Assembly (NCBI GenBank): GCA_017998495.1
Contig: JAGOCY010000118.1
Coordinates: forward strand, 1 to 5,615
DNA: 5,615 nt
Direction: 5' to 3'
Source of the DNA: Corallincola sp.
GTDB lineage: Bacteria; Pseudomonadota; Gammaproteobacteria; Enterobacterales; Neiellaceae
Position 1 is the first letter of the stretch. Each line of letters opens with the position of its first letter. The notes below the pieces were generated by a model that worked only from the letters and a program-made list of their open reading frames with translations, was not told where the DNA came from and did no database searches. Shown piece by piece: positions 1 to 5,615 of the stretch. The position numbers and the translations under genes are program-made.

Positions 1-2815
1 CCCCCTGGCTGCGCAGCTGGTTGGTGAAATCCACCAGCAGGATCGAGTTTTTGATCTCGACGCCAATCAGGGCCACAAAGCCGATGATCGCCATGTAGGA
101 GAGCGGATAGCCGGTCAGGGCCAGCGCAGCGATGGCGCCAAAGATGCCAAAAGGGATCACCCCGGCCACGATCAGGGTCGAGCGGAAGGTGCCGAACTCC
201 AGCACCAGCACCGCCAGAATGCCGCACAGGGCGACGATGATGGCGGTGCCCAAACCACCGAGGCTCTTGGCGGCGGCTTCCGCCTCACCACCGGCGGCGA
301 TGCGGTAGCCGGGTGGCAGCTGTAGTTCGGCCAGCTGGCGGTAGATCTGGCCGGCTACCTGGCTCGGCACCTGACCGGGCTGCAGATAGGCGGTGACCGT
401 CACCATGCGCTCACGCTGCAGCCGCTCAATGCGGTTGGGGCCGCTCACCAGCTTGGGGTCAGTCAGCTGAGCCAGCGGCAGCGGCTCACCACTCAGCGGA
501 CTGGTTAGCAGGATCTGGTCGAGCTGGTCAAAGGTGGGGTTGCCGGCAAAGGGCAGACGCAGGCTGATGGCGAACTCATCGCCGTCGTCATCGCGATAGG
601 TCGCGACCCGGTTGCCGGCGATCGCCAGCCGCACCAGCTCATCCACCTGCTGTTCGTCAAAGCCGAGCAGCCCGGCCTTGGTGGTGTCGATGCCGAGCTG
701 ATAGTCGATGCGCGGCAGCCGCACCGGGTTATTGATGTCGCGGGTGCCGGGGGTGGCGGCCACCACCGCCTCCACCTCGCCGGCCAGCCGGCGCAGGGTG
801 GCCAGTTCAGGGCCGATGATGCGCACCGCCAGCGGCGCCTCGATGGGCGGGCCATTCTCAAACTGCTTGACCACGATCTGGGCCGCCGGGTACTGGGCAA
901 AGTGCGCCCGCAGCCTCTCCAGCAGCTGCGGCGAGGCCAGCGGATCCCAACGTTCAAGGCTGACCAGCAGCTCGGCGGTGGTGCTCTTGGTCTCCAGCGG
1001 AAAGATGTTGTAGTAGATGTAGGGGTTGCCTTTGCCGAGATTGGCCAGCACATGCTTGACCTCGGGATGGCGGGCCAGCTCCTGCTCCACCAGCCGCAGC
1101 GCCTCGTCGGTGGCGGTGAGCGATGCCCCTTCGGGGGCGCGCACGGTGATCAGAAATTGCGGCTTGTCGGCCGCCGGAAACAGCGAGAAACCGATGCGCC
1201 CGGCGATCGGCACGCTGGCGGCACAGAGCAGCAGACCCAGCAGCAGACTGGTGCGTGGCCAGCGCAGGGCGTGGCGCACCAGCGGTGCATAGACCAGATG
1301 GATCAGGCGGGTCAGGCCGCGCAGCAGCAGGTTGCCATGGGCCGCCTGCTGACGCGGCAGCACCCGGCTGGCAACAAAGGGCACCACGGTCAGGGCCACC
1401 AGCAACGATGCCACCACCGTCAGCACCACTGCCAGCGGCAGGCCGCGGGTAAAGAGCCCCGCCCCCTCTGGCAGGTTGAGCAGCGGCAAAAAGGCGAACA
1501 GCAGGGTGGCGGTGCAGCCGAGCACCGGCAGCACGATCTGGCTGGTGCCGGCGATGGCCGCCTGCATGCGGCTGGCCCCCTCGCGCAGGTGGCGGGCGAT
1601 GTTCTCCACTACCACGATAGCGTCATCCACCAGCAGGCCGAGGGCCACCACGAAGCCGGCGATGGAGATCTGGTTGAGCGAGAAGCCGAGAAACCACAGC
1701 CCGGCAATGCCCATCGCCAGCGACAGCGGAATGGCCAGCATGACGATGCCAGCGGCGCGCAACCCCAATGGCAGCAGGGTCAGCGACACCAGCCCGATGG
1801 CGATGGCAAAGTCGATGCCCAGCCGCTGCAGGCGGTCCGCCACGTTGCTGGCCTGCACAAAGCCCACCTCCAGCCGCAGGCCGGCCGGCAGGCTGGTGCG
1901 AAACTCGGCCACCACGGCGTCGATCTGGCGCTGCACGGCGAAGATATCCTTGCCGTCCTTGAGGCTGGCGGTCACAAAGGCGGCGCGCTCGCCGTTGTAA
2001 CGGGCCAGATAGCTGTGCTCGGCCTCGCCCCAGCTCACCTCGGCGACATCGGCCAGGGTCACCAGCCGGCCATCGCTGCTGGCCACCACCGTCGCCGCCA
2101 GTTCATCGGGGCTGCGGTAGTCACCACTGGTCTTGACGTTATAACGGCGCTCGCCCGCATCAAGGGTGCCGCCGGGCACGGTCCGGCCGGCGCCACCGAT
2201 GGCCGCCGCCACCCGCTGCGGGTCCAGCCCCAGTGCTGCCAGCCGTGGCAGATCCAGCGCCACCTGCAACTGTGGTTCGGGCCAGCCCCAGGTCTCCGCC
2301 TTGCGGATACCTGGGATCGCCTGCAGCCGCTCTTTCAGCGCATCGCTCTGCTTCATCAGCTGCAGGGCGCTGGCGCTCTCCCCCACCAGCGCCAGCTGGA
2401 CAATATTGACCAGCCCCGGATTGCTCTTGCGAATGACGATATCGGCCACCTCGGCCGGCAGCGACGGGCGCAGGGCGTTGACCTCGCGGATCACCTCGTC
2501 GTACTTGCGCTCGGCATCGACCGTCCATTCAAACTCGATGCGAATGACCGCCAGCCCATCCTCACTGGTGGAGCGGATCTCCTTGACGTCATCCAGCTCG
2601 GCCACCACATCCTCAATGGGATCGACCACCAGCCGCTCCACATCCACCGGCTCAGCACCGGGAAAATGGACAATGACCGAGGTCACCGGAATGGGAAAAG
2701 CCGGGTCCTCCTGACGCGGAATGCTGACCAAGGCGTAGCTGCCGAGGGCCACCAGCAGCAGAAACACCACCAGGGTGAACTGCCAGCGCTGGACGGCAAA
2801 GGCCCACAGGCTCAT
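1..2815 (-). CDS. RND-family multidrug efflux pump, inner-membrane permease (AcrB/MexB-like, HAE-1 type), 3' end cut by window edge
   Basis: This is the proton-driven inner-membrane component of a tripartite efflux pump. It would take substrates from the periplasm or outer leaflet and pass them through an adaptor to an outer-membrane channel. My translation from ATG 2815 gives 938 complete codons with no stop. The first transmembrane helix is at about residues 10-30, followed by the motif SIPRQEDP and a porter domain to about 330. TM2-TM6 span about 336-485, with the proton-relay pair D397-D398 in GLLVDDAIVVVEN (TM4). TM7 is near 530-548, then a second porter domain, then TM8-TM10 at about 857-930 with the relay lysine K922 in GVEIKNSILLVDF. 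All three key relay residues are therefore present and the pump looks functional. HAE-1 proteins usually have 1,020-1,050 residues, so roughly 80-110 residues including TM11 and TM12 lie outside the window. The start overlaps the adaptor stop as ATGA, with GGAGG (2823-2827) 7 nt upstream. The family is certain from the motifs; the substrate is unknown. Confidence 0.96.
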   Translation of the reverse strand, partial: MSLWAFAVQRWQFTLVVFLLLVALGSYALVSIPRQEDPAFPIPVTSVIVHFPGAEPVDVERLVVDPIEDVVAELDDVKEIRSTSEDGLAVIRIEFEWTVDAERKYDEVIREVNALRPSLPAEVADIVIRKSNPGLVNIVQLALVGESASALQLMKQSDALKERLQAIPGIRKAETWGWPEPQLQVALDLPRLAALGLDPQRVAAAIGGAGRTVPGGTLDAGERRYNVKTSGDYRSPDELAATVVASSDGRLVTLADVAEVSWGEAEHSYLARYNGERAAFVTASLKDGKDIFAVQRQIDAVVAEFRTSLPAGLRLEVGFVQASNVADRLQRLGIDFAIAIGLVSLTLLPLGLRAAGIVMLAIPLSLAMGIAGLWFLGFSLNQISIAGFVVALGLLVDDAIVVVENIARHLREGASRMQAAIAGTSQIVLPVLGCTATLLFAFLPLLNLPEGAGLFTRGLPLAVVLTVVASLLVALTVVPFVASRVLPRQQAAHGNLLLRGLTRLIHLVYAPLVRHALRWPRTSLLLGLLLCAASVPIAGRIGFSLFPAADKPQFLITVRAPEGASLTATDEALRLVEQELARHPEVKHVLANLGKGNPYIYYNIFPLETKSTTAELLVSLERWDPLASPQLLERLRAHFAQYPAAQIVVKQFENGPPIEAPLAVRIIGPELATLRRLAGEVEAVVAATPGTRDINNPVRLPRIDYQLGIDTTKAGLLGFDEQQVDELVRLAIAGNRVATYRDDDGDEFAISLRLPFAGNPTFDQLDQILLTSPLSGEPLPLAQLTDPKLVSGPNRIERLQRERMVTVTAYLQPGQVPSQVAGQIYRQLAELQLPPGYRIAAGGEAEAAAKSLGGLGTAIIVALCGILAVLVLEFGTFRSTLIVAGVIPFGIFGAIAALALTGYPLSYMAIIGFVALIGVEIKNSILLVDFTNQLRSQG

Positions 2816-3912
2816 GGCTGAACCTCCGCAACCGGCTGCGCCTCGGTAGCAGGCTGCGGCTCTACCCGGCTGCCGTCATGCAGATAAGCGGCACCGGCCA
2901 CCACCACCTGCTCATCGGCTGCCAGCCCGGCGACGATCACCACCTCGGGGGGCACCAGCCGCCCAAGCTCTACCGTCCGTCGCTCGGCCCGGCCATCCTT
3001 GACCACAAACAGCTCGCCATGACGATCGTTGGCCACCACCAGCGCTGTCAATGGCACCCGCAGTTCATCAACTGGCTGGCCCAGCGTCAGCCGGGTGCGG
3101 CCCACCAGCCCCGAGCGCAGCTGTGGCGGCGGATCGAGCAGTTGCAGCTCAACGGCGAGGGTGGCGGTGTGGGCATCGGCGGCCCCGTCGATACGACTGA
3201 TGCGCGCCGCCAGTTCCGGCCCCGCCAGACCATCGATGGTCACCGCCGCCGGCTGACCGAGCGCCAACTGCAGGCCATGACGGTCGGCCACCGCTACCTT
3301 GAGCAGCCAGCCCTGTTCCCCGCCGGCCATCACCACCACCGGCTGGCCGGCAGCCACCACCTCGCCCGGCTCGGCACGACGGGCAATGATGCGGCCTGCC
3401 GACGCGGCGCGCAGTTCGCTGCGCGCCAGCCGGTAATCGGCACCGGTTACCGCCGCCGCCGCCAGGTCGCGGGCCGTGCGAGCGTTATCGCGCAGCTCGG
3501 CGGCGATCAGCTGGCGCTGGTGCATCTCGCTGGCGCGGCGCAGATCGCGCTCGGCCTTGTCGAGACTGGCCACCGCCTGCTGGCGCTCGGCCAGCAGATC
3601 GGTGATATCGAGACGGGCCAGCAGCTCGCCGCGCTGCACCAGATCACCGCTATCCACCGCCACTTCCGCCACCACCCCGGCGGTGAGAAACGCCAGCGGT
3701 ACCTCATCAACCGCCGCCAGCCGGCCAATGGCCATGATCGCGGGGGCCTCGCTGCGCCGCTCGGGGCTGGCGACCACCACCGGCTGCGGGCGTTCGCCGC
3801 TCACCGTCGGCTCGGCGGGCGCCGGGCTGCAGCCGGCGATTGCCGCCAACACCAGCGCCGCGGCTGTCATCGGCAGCAGCCTGATCCGCAATGGCGCGCA
3901 CAGATTAATCAT
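2812..3912 (-). CDS. RND efflux periplasmic adaptor (membrane fusion protein, HlyD/AcrA type), predicted lipoprotein
   Basis: This 366-residue protein should bridge the RND pump and an outer-membrane channel. Residues 1-28 form a lipoprotein signal: arginines at 9 and 11, a hydrophobic stretch to 26, and the lipobox I25-A-G-C28, so the mature protein is probably anchored to the inner membrane through C28. The domain order is typical of adaptors. The first lipoyl half is at about 71-102 (AGVVAEVAVDSGDLVQRGELLARLD). A charged, alanine-rich alpha-hairpin spans about 104-165. The second lipoyl half is at 166-196 (SAGRIIARRAEPGEVVAAGQPV). A beta-barrel domain covers about 200-270 and the membrane-proximal domain about 275-350. 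The protein ends in a short Q/P/E repeat tail. The chosen ATG has AAAGGA 10 nt upstream (3923-3928), slightly far but acceptable; Met15 would remove the positive N-region. It is the first gene of the operon with the pump and is preceded by a promoter and operator-like site. Family and role are secure. Confidence 0.95.
   Translation of the reverse strand: MINLCAPLRIRLLPMTAAALVLAAIAGCSPAPAEPTVSGERPQPVVVASPERRSEAPAIMAIGRLAAVDEVPLAFLTAGVVAEVAVDSGDLVQRGELLARLDITDLLAERQQAVASLDKAERDLRRASEMHQRQLIAAELRDNARTARDLAAAAVTGADYRLARSELRAASAGRIIARRAEPGEVVAAGQPVVVMAGGEQGWLLKVAVADRHGLQLALGQPAAVTIDGLAGPELAARISRIDGAADAHTATLAVELQLLDPPPQLRSGLVGRTRLTLGQPVDELRVPLTALVVANDRHGELFVVKDGRAERRTVELGRLVPPEVVIVAGLAADEQVVVAGAAYLHDGSRVEPQPATEAQPVAEVQP
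2816..2856 (-). repeat. Imperfect 18-bp tandem repeat at the 3' end of the adaptor gene
   Basis: On the minus strand two adjacent 18-bp units share CAGCC-N7-GAGG-N2 (2856-2839 and 2838-2821), and a third partial CAGCC follows (2820-2816). They encode the adaptor's terminal Q-P-containing tail (QPATEA, QPVAEV, QP). The GAGG of the second unit is part of the pump gene's ribosome binding site. Confidence 0.55.
2823..2827 (-). promoter_or_regulatory. Ribosome binding site of the RND pump gene, inside the adaptor gene
   Basis: GGAGG lies 7 nt before the pump ATG (2815), within the last codons of the adaptor gene. Together with the ATGA stop/start overlap it indicates that pump translation is coupled to adaptor translation and fixes the start codon. 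Confidence 0.8.
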
Positions 3913-3954
3913 GGTCGTGGTGTCCTTTACCGGGGTTGGTGGTTACTGGCTCTG

Positions 3955-3985
3955 GTCATACGTACAGCTACTAGACAGCTGTCAA
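3955..3985 (-). promoter_or_regulatory. Candidate sigma-70 promoter of the adaptor-pump operon
   Basis: On the minus strand a perfect -35 box TTGACA occupies 3985-3980. The best -10 candidate is TATGAC at 3960-3955 (4 of 6 consensus bases), after a 19-bp spacer, which is longer than the usual 17. The leader to ATG 3912 would be about 36 nt. The -35 box lies inside the operator-like palindrome, consistent with a repressed promoter. The -10 assignment is less certain than the -35. Confidence 0.5.
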
Positions 3986-3986
3986 A
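3971..3986. promoter_or_regulatory. Probable second TetR operator in front of the adaptor-pump operon
   Basis: CTAGACA-GC-TGTCAAA shares the complete left half (CTAGACA) and the TGTC start of the right half with the palindrome at 4667-4684, at the same 2-bp spacing. The core GACAGCTGTC is a perfect 10-bp palindrome. The right half read on the minus strand contains TTGACA, so repressor binding would cover the -35 element of the adaptor promoter. Binding by the adjacent TetR protein is inferred. Confidence 0.68.
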
Positions 3987-3994
3987 TTCCATTC

Positions 3995-4016
3995 AAAAAA
4001 ATTAGCGGGCCACCGC
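3995..4016 (-). terminator. Probable intrinsic terminator of tetR
   Basis: On the minus strand GCGG-TGGC-CCGC (4016-4005) can form a short GC stem and is followed by TAA, the tetR stop, and seven T residues (4001-3995). A second perfect hairpin with 6-bp arms, GCCTGA-TGCG-TCAGGC (4030-4015), lies just before it inside the tetR end. The 4-bp stem is short for an efficient terminator, so partial read-through into the adaptor operon is possible. Confidence 0.5.
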
Positions 4017-4652
4017 CTGACGCATCAGGCTGAAGGCCTGCTCGATCAGGGCGGTCTCGGCCACGCCGATATGGGCCAGCTGCTTCCCCTTGGTGGCCGC
4101 GATCTGCAGGATGCCGTGGGTAAAACCCCACAGGCTGATGGCCAGCAATGCCGGATCGCCAACATCGGCGCGGATCGAACCATCGCTTAGACCGCGTTCG
4201 ATCACCGCCACCATCAGGCCATGTTTGTCAAAGTTGCAGGCCATCGCCCGGGCCTCAGCTGAATCGCTGCTCAGCAGTGCCGGCTCGCTTGCCTCAAAAC
4301 GGCTGATCGCTTCAAAAAAATGTGGGAATTCATGGGCAAAGGCGACGTAGGCACGGCCAACAGCCTCCAGCTGATCGTAACCACGCTGATGGCGACTGGC
4401 GGCTTCCTCGAAGCGCTGCTGCAGCTGCTGGGCAGCCCGCTCCCACAGCGCCGCATGCAGCTCACGCTTGTCGCGAAAATAGAGATAGACCAGCGCCCGT
4501 GACAGCCGGGCGCGCTTGGCCACGCCATCCACGGTCACCTGATCCCAGCCCTGGCTGAGGGCCAGGGCACAGGCGGCATCGACGATCTGTTCTCGCCGCT
4601 GCTCGCGCTCCAGCAGCCGTCGTTGTTGACTCGGGGATTCAGCAATCACCAT
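4002..4652 (-). CDS. TetR/AcrR-family transcriptional repressor, probable local regulator of the efflux operon
   Basis: This 216-residue protein has the usual TetR layout. A basic N-terminal stretch (RRLLEREQRREQ) leads into the DNA-binding domain at about residues 20-66: helix 1 REQIVDAACALALSQGW, helix 2 around TVDGVAKRA (40-48), and recognition helix LSRALVYLYF (50-59) followed by RDKRELHAAL. The C-terminal ligand/dimer domain contains LWGFTHGILQ near residue 180, resembling the WHG-type C-terminal domain (TetR_C_33) of TetR proteins. Such repressors bind palindromic operators as dimers and release on binding a small molecule. It lies directly upstream of the adaptor-pump operon on the same strand, 89 bp from it, but a terminator-like hairpin separates them. 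Similar palindromes sit before both transcription units, which supports autoregulation plus pump control. I see no good Shine-Dalgarno sequence before ATG 4652, so translation may be weak. The second codon is GTG and cannot be excluded as the start. The ligand is unknown. Confidence 0.93.
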   Translation of the reverse strand: MVIAESPSQQRRLLEREQRREQIVDAACALALSQGWDQVTVDGVAKRARLSRALVYLYFRDKRELHAALWERAAQQLQQRFEEAASRHQRGYDQLEAVGRAYVAFAHEFPHFFEAISRFEASEPALLSSDSAEARAMACNFDKHGLMVAVIERGLSDGSIRADVGDPALLAISLWGFTHGILQIAATKGKQLAHIGVAETALIEQAFSLMRQAVAR

Positions 4653-4666
4653 ATTCAGGCAAACCA

Positions 4667-4684
4667 GCTAGACAGATGTCTAGC
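4667..4684. promoter_or_regulatory. Probable TetR operator in front of the repressor gene
   Basis: GCTAGACA-GA-TGTCTAGC is a perfect inverted repeat with 8-bp arms and a 2-bp centre, ending 15 bp before the tetR start codon. It fits the size and symmetry of TetR-family operators. It would lie at or just after the predicted transcription start of tetR, where a bound dimer would block initiation. A further half-like TCTAGC occurs beside it at 4688-4693. That the local repressor binds here is inference, supported by the related site at 3971-3986. Confidence 0.72.
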
Positions 4685-4685
4685 G

Positions 4686-4714
4686 AATCTAGCCTGCTGC
4701 AGGGCTCAGCGCAA
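4686..4714 (-). promoter_or_regulatory. Candidate sigma-70 promoter of tetR
   Basis: On the minus strand, TTGCGC (4714-4709, 3 of 6 consensus) and TAGATT (4691-4686, 4 of 6) are separated by 17 bp. Transcription would start near 4679, inside the 4667-4684 palindrome, leaving a short leader to ATG 4652. The boxes are weak and the call relies largely on spacing and on position relative to the operator. Confidence 0.35.
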
Positions 4715-4718
4715 CCTG

Positions 4719-5240
4719 TCAGATGTTTGCCTCGTCGAGCACGCGAAAGGCGGGATGGTAGTTGGCCAGGGTGGGCTCAGTTGGCAAGCGGGCGGCGCGT
4801 AGCGGCAGCACCATAAAATATTCCGGAGGCACCGGATAACGGCAGGCGAGTTGATAACTGGCCGCCGGCTCAAAGCCGAAGCGCTGATACCAGCGCGGTT
4901 CACCCAGTACCAGCAGGGCGTCGGCGCGCAGCGCGATCAGCTCACGAATGGCGGCCCGTACCAGCAGGCTGCCCAGCCCCTGGCGCTGGCTGCTGGGCGC
5001 CACCGCCAGCGGCGCCAAAGCGTAACAGCGCACCCCCGGGTGAGCAGGGCTCAAGGTCATCGGCGACACATGGATGGCGCCCACCAGGCTGCCGTTGCGC
5101 TCGCCCACCAAGGCCACCGTCAGCGCGCGGTTGAGCCGCAACGCCTTGACCAGCCGGGCTTCAGCCGGGGTCTCAAAGGCCAGTTGCAACAGCCGGTCAA
5201 CGGCCGCTTCATCGCTAGCGGTTTCAGCGCGGATCAACAC
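4719..5240 (-). CDS. GNAT-family N-acetyltransferase, YhbS-like (COG3153 type)
   Basis: With the GTG start at 5240 this encodes 173 residues, a normal length for a single GNAT domain that transfers an acetyl group from acetyl-CoA to an amine. The acetyl-CoA loop is visible as Q85-R-Q-G-L-G90 (Q/RxxGxG), preceded by the beta-4 strand LAPLAVAP. The segment VLGEPRWYQRFGF at about 111-123 and the later PPEYFMVLPL at about 138-147 match the pattern of YhbS-like acetyltransferases as I recall it. I prefer GTG 5240 because AGGGAGG (5247-5253) lies 6 nt upstream. An upstream GTG at 5261 would place that ribosome binding site inside the gene and add the non-conserved residues MCRGRLP. The in-frame TTG at 5237 is a less likely alternative. 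The gene lies upstream of tetR with a 66-bp gap that contains the tetR control region, so it is probably a separate unit. The acceptor substrate is unknown and no link to efflux is evident. Confidence 0.88.
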   Translation of the reverse strand: MLIRAETASDEAAVDRLLQLAFETPAEARLVKALRLNRALTVALVGERNGSLVGAIHVSPMTLSPAHPGVRCYALAPLAVAPSSQRQGLGSLLVRAAIRELIALRADALLVLGEPRWYQRFGFEPAASYQLACRYPVPPEYFMVLPLRAARLPTEPTLANYHPAFRVLDEANI

Positions 5241-5246
5241 AGGCAA

Positions 5247-5253
5247 CCTCCCT
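5247..5253 (-). promoter_or_regulatory. Ribosome binding site that decides the acetyltransferase start
   Basis: AGGGAGG on the minus strand lies 6 nt before GTG 5240. This is ideal spacing and argues for the GTG start over the longer frame beginning at 5261. Confidence 0.75.
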
Positions 5254-5409
5254 CTGCACACAGCTGCGCGATCTTAACCACTCGCTGGCCAGGGATTCAT
5301 GATATGGCGCCGGTTTCCGCATCAGCAGCGCAACCTCGGCCCCTCCTTGCGCTCACCGCGCGCTGGGCTAGGTTGAATGCAGGGCCAGTTAAAACACTTT
5401 GGTGTTTGC

Positions 5410-5413
5410 GAGG
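5410..5413 (+). promoter_or_regulatory. Ribosome binding site candidate of the divergent plus-strand gene
   Basis: GAGG lies 8 nt before ATG 5422 and favours that start over ATG 5377, which has only AGG at 4 nt. The motif is short. Confidence 0.45.
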
Positions 5414-5421
5414 TACCGCTG

Positions 5422-5615
5422 ATGGGGTTGCATGAACTGTGCGAGCTCTGGTTACGACCAGCCGACGGGGTGCTCTGTTTCCGCTATCACGGCGCGCTCG
5501 ACATCACTACCACCTATCCAGTTAACCCACAGGCGGCACCGCGCATCTCGCGGGTGCAGCTGCTGCCACGGCACATCAGCGCACTCAACCTGATGACTGA
5601 ACGCCATCGCTTTGG
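5422..5615 (+). CDS. Unrecognised protein, N-terminal part only, cut by window end
   Basis: An open frame runs from ATG 5422 to the window end (64 complete codons, no stop). The product starts MGLHELCELWLRPADG and continues with a segment around YHGALDITTTYP and then RISRVQLLPRHISALN. There is no signal peptide or transmembrane segment in this part, and I do not recognise a family. Codon third positions are mostly G or C, as in the neighbouring genes, which supports real coding. GAGG (5410-5413) lies 8 nt before ATG 5422. The same frame extends upstream to ATG 5377, which directly follows an in-frame TGA. That extension would add 15 residues, but its codons are A/T-rich (TTA AAA CAC TTT GGT GTT) and it has only a weak AGG 4 nt upstream, so I chose 5422. 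The gene is divergent from the acetyltransferase, so a shared regulatory region is possible. Confidence 0.6.
   Translation, partial: MGLHELCELWLRPADGVLCFRYHGALDITTTYPVNPQAAPRISRVQLLPRHISALNLMTERHRF

Larger units (their letters stand above)
5241..5421. other. Divergent intergenic region between the acetyltransferase and the plus-strand gene
   Basis: These 181 bp must hold the promoters of both divergent genes. For the acetyltransferase, TAAGAT on the minus strand (5276-5271, 4 of 6 bases of a -10 box) is a candidate, but no convincing -35 box lies 16-18 bp upstream. For the plus-strand gene I see only poor matches; an A/T-richer patch at 5389-5400 precedes the start. I see no large palindrome, no copy of the CTAGACA operator half and no small ORF worth naming. 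Confidence 0.4.

Noticed and set aside
505..1053. Minus-strand 182-residue open frame in another reading frame within the pump gene
   Set aside because: It is a frame-shifted reading of the RND gene with a serine/proline/arginine-rich, low-complexity product. The RND frame is continuous throughout with no frameshift.
902..2821. A 639-residue open frame on the plus strand, antisense to the RND pump
   Set aside because: It is fully antisense to a gene with clear RND motifs. Its translation is low-complexity, rich in Q, H and G, as expected from the complement of GC-biased codons, and it has no recognisable domain.
2878..4005. A 375-residue plus-strand open frame antisense to the adaptor gene
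   Set aside because: It has the same Q/H/R-rich shadow composition, is opposite a well-supported adaptor gene, and would read through the tetR-adaptor control region.
4314..4320. Run of seven A residues (T7 on the coding strand) inside tetR, considered as a phase-variation tract
   Set aside because: It encodes an ordinary HFFEA segment in an intact gene. Seven bases is short for slippage-based switching, and nothing else suggests phase variation.
4693..4703. Small inverted repeat CCTGC-T-GCAGG, considered as a terminator for the acetyltransferase gene
   Set aside because: A one-base loop cannot form a stable RNA hairpin and no T tract follows it on the minus strand. It lies in the spacer of the putative tetR promoter.
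4851..5435. A 194-residue plus-strand open frame over the acetyltransferase and the intergenic region
   Set aside because: It is antisense to the GNAT motifs, has shadow-like composition, and overlaps the better-supported start of the divergent gene in another frame.

Overview
The window is chromosomal-looking DNA from a GC-rich Proteobacterium. The strong G/C preference at third codon positions and the protein types suggest a Gammaproteobacterium, with an Aeromonas-like genome as a reasonable but unproven guess. I see no mobile element, CRISPR array, tRNA or rRNA. Nearly all of it is coding, mainly on the minus strand.

Reading along the minus strand from the right: a YhbS-like GNAT acetyltransferase (4719-5240), a TetR/AcrR-family repressor (4002-4652), a lipoprotein periplasmic adaptor of an RND efflux pump (2812-3912), and the inner-membrane RND pump itself (from 2815, running off the left edge after about 938 residues). 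Adaptor and pump genes overlap by ATGA and form one operon. At the right edge, an unrecognised gene runs divergently on the plus strand (from 5422, cut by the window end). The 181-bp gap before it is the only sizeable intergenic stretch.

The regulatory layout is the most informative part. An 18-bp palindrome (GCTAGACA-GA-TGTCTAGC, 4667-4684) lies just upstream of tetR. A related, less symmetric site (CTAGACA-GC-TGTCAAA, 3971-3986) lies upstream of the adaptor and contains a perfect TTGACA -35 box on the coding strand. Between them, a hairpin with a T7 tract at the tetR stop codon looks like an intrinsic terminator. The simplest model is a local repressor that controls both itself and the pump operon, with the pump released when a toxic ligand binds the repressor. 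The substrate cannot be read from the sequence, and no outer-membrane channel gene is visible here.

This is a conventional efflux locus. I found no evidence of an undescribed system. The items worth checking are the paired operators, the repeat-derived end of the adaptor gene that also supplies the pump's ribosome binding site, and the unidentified divergent gene.
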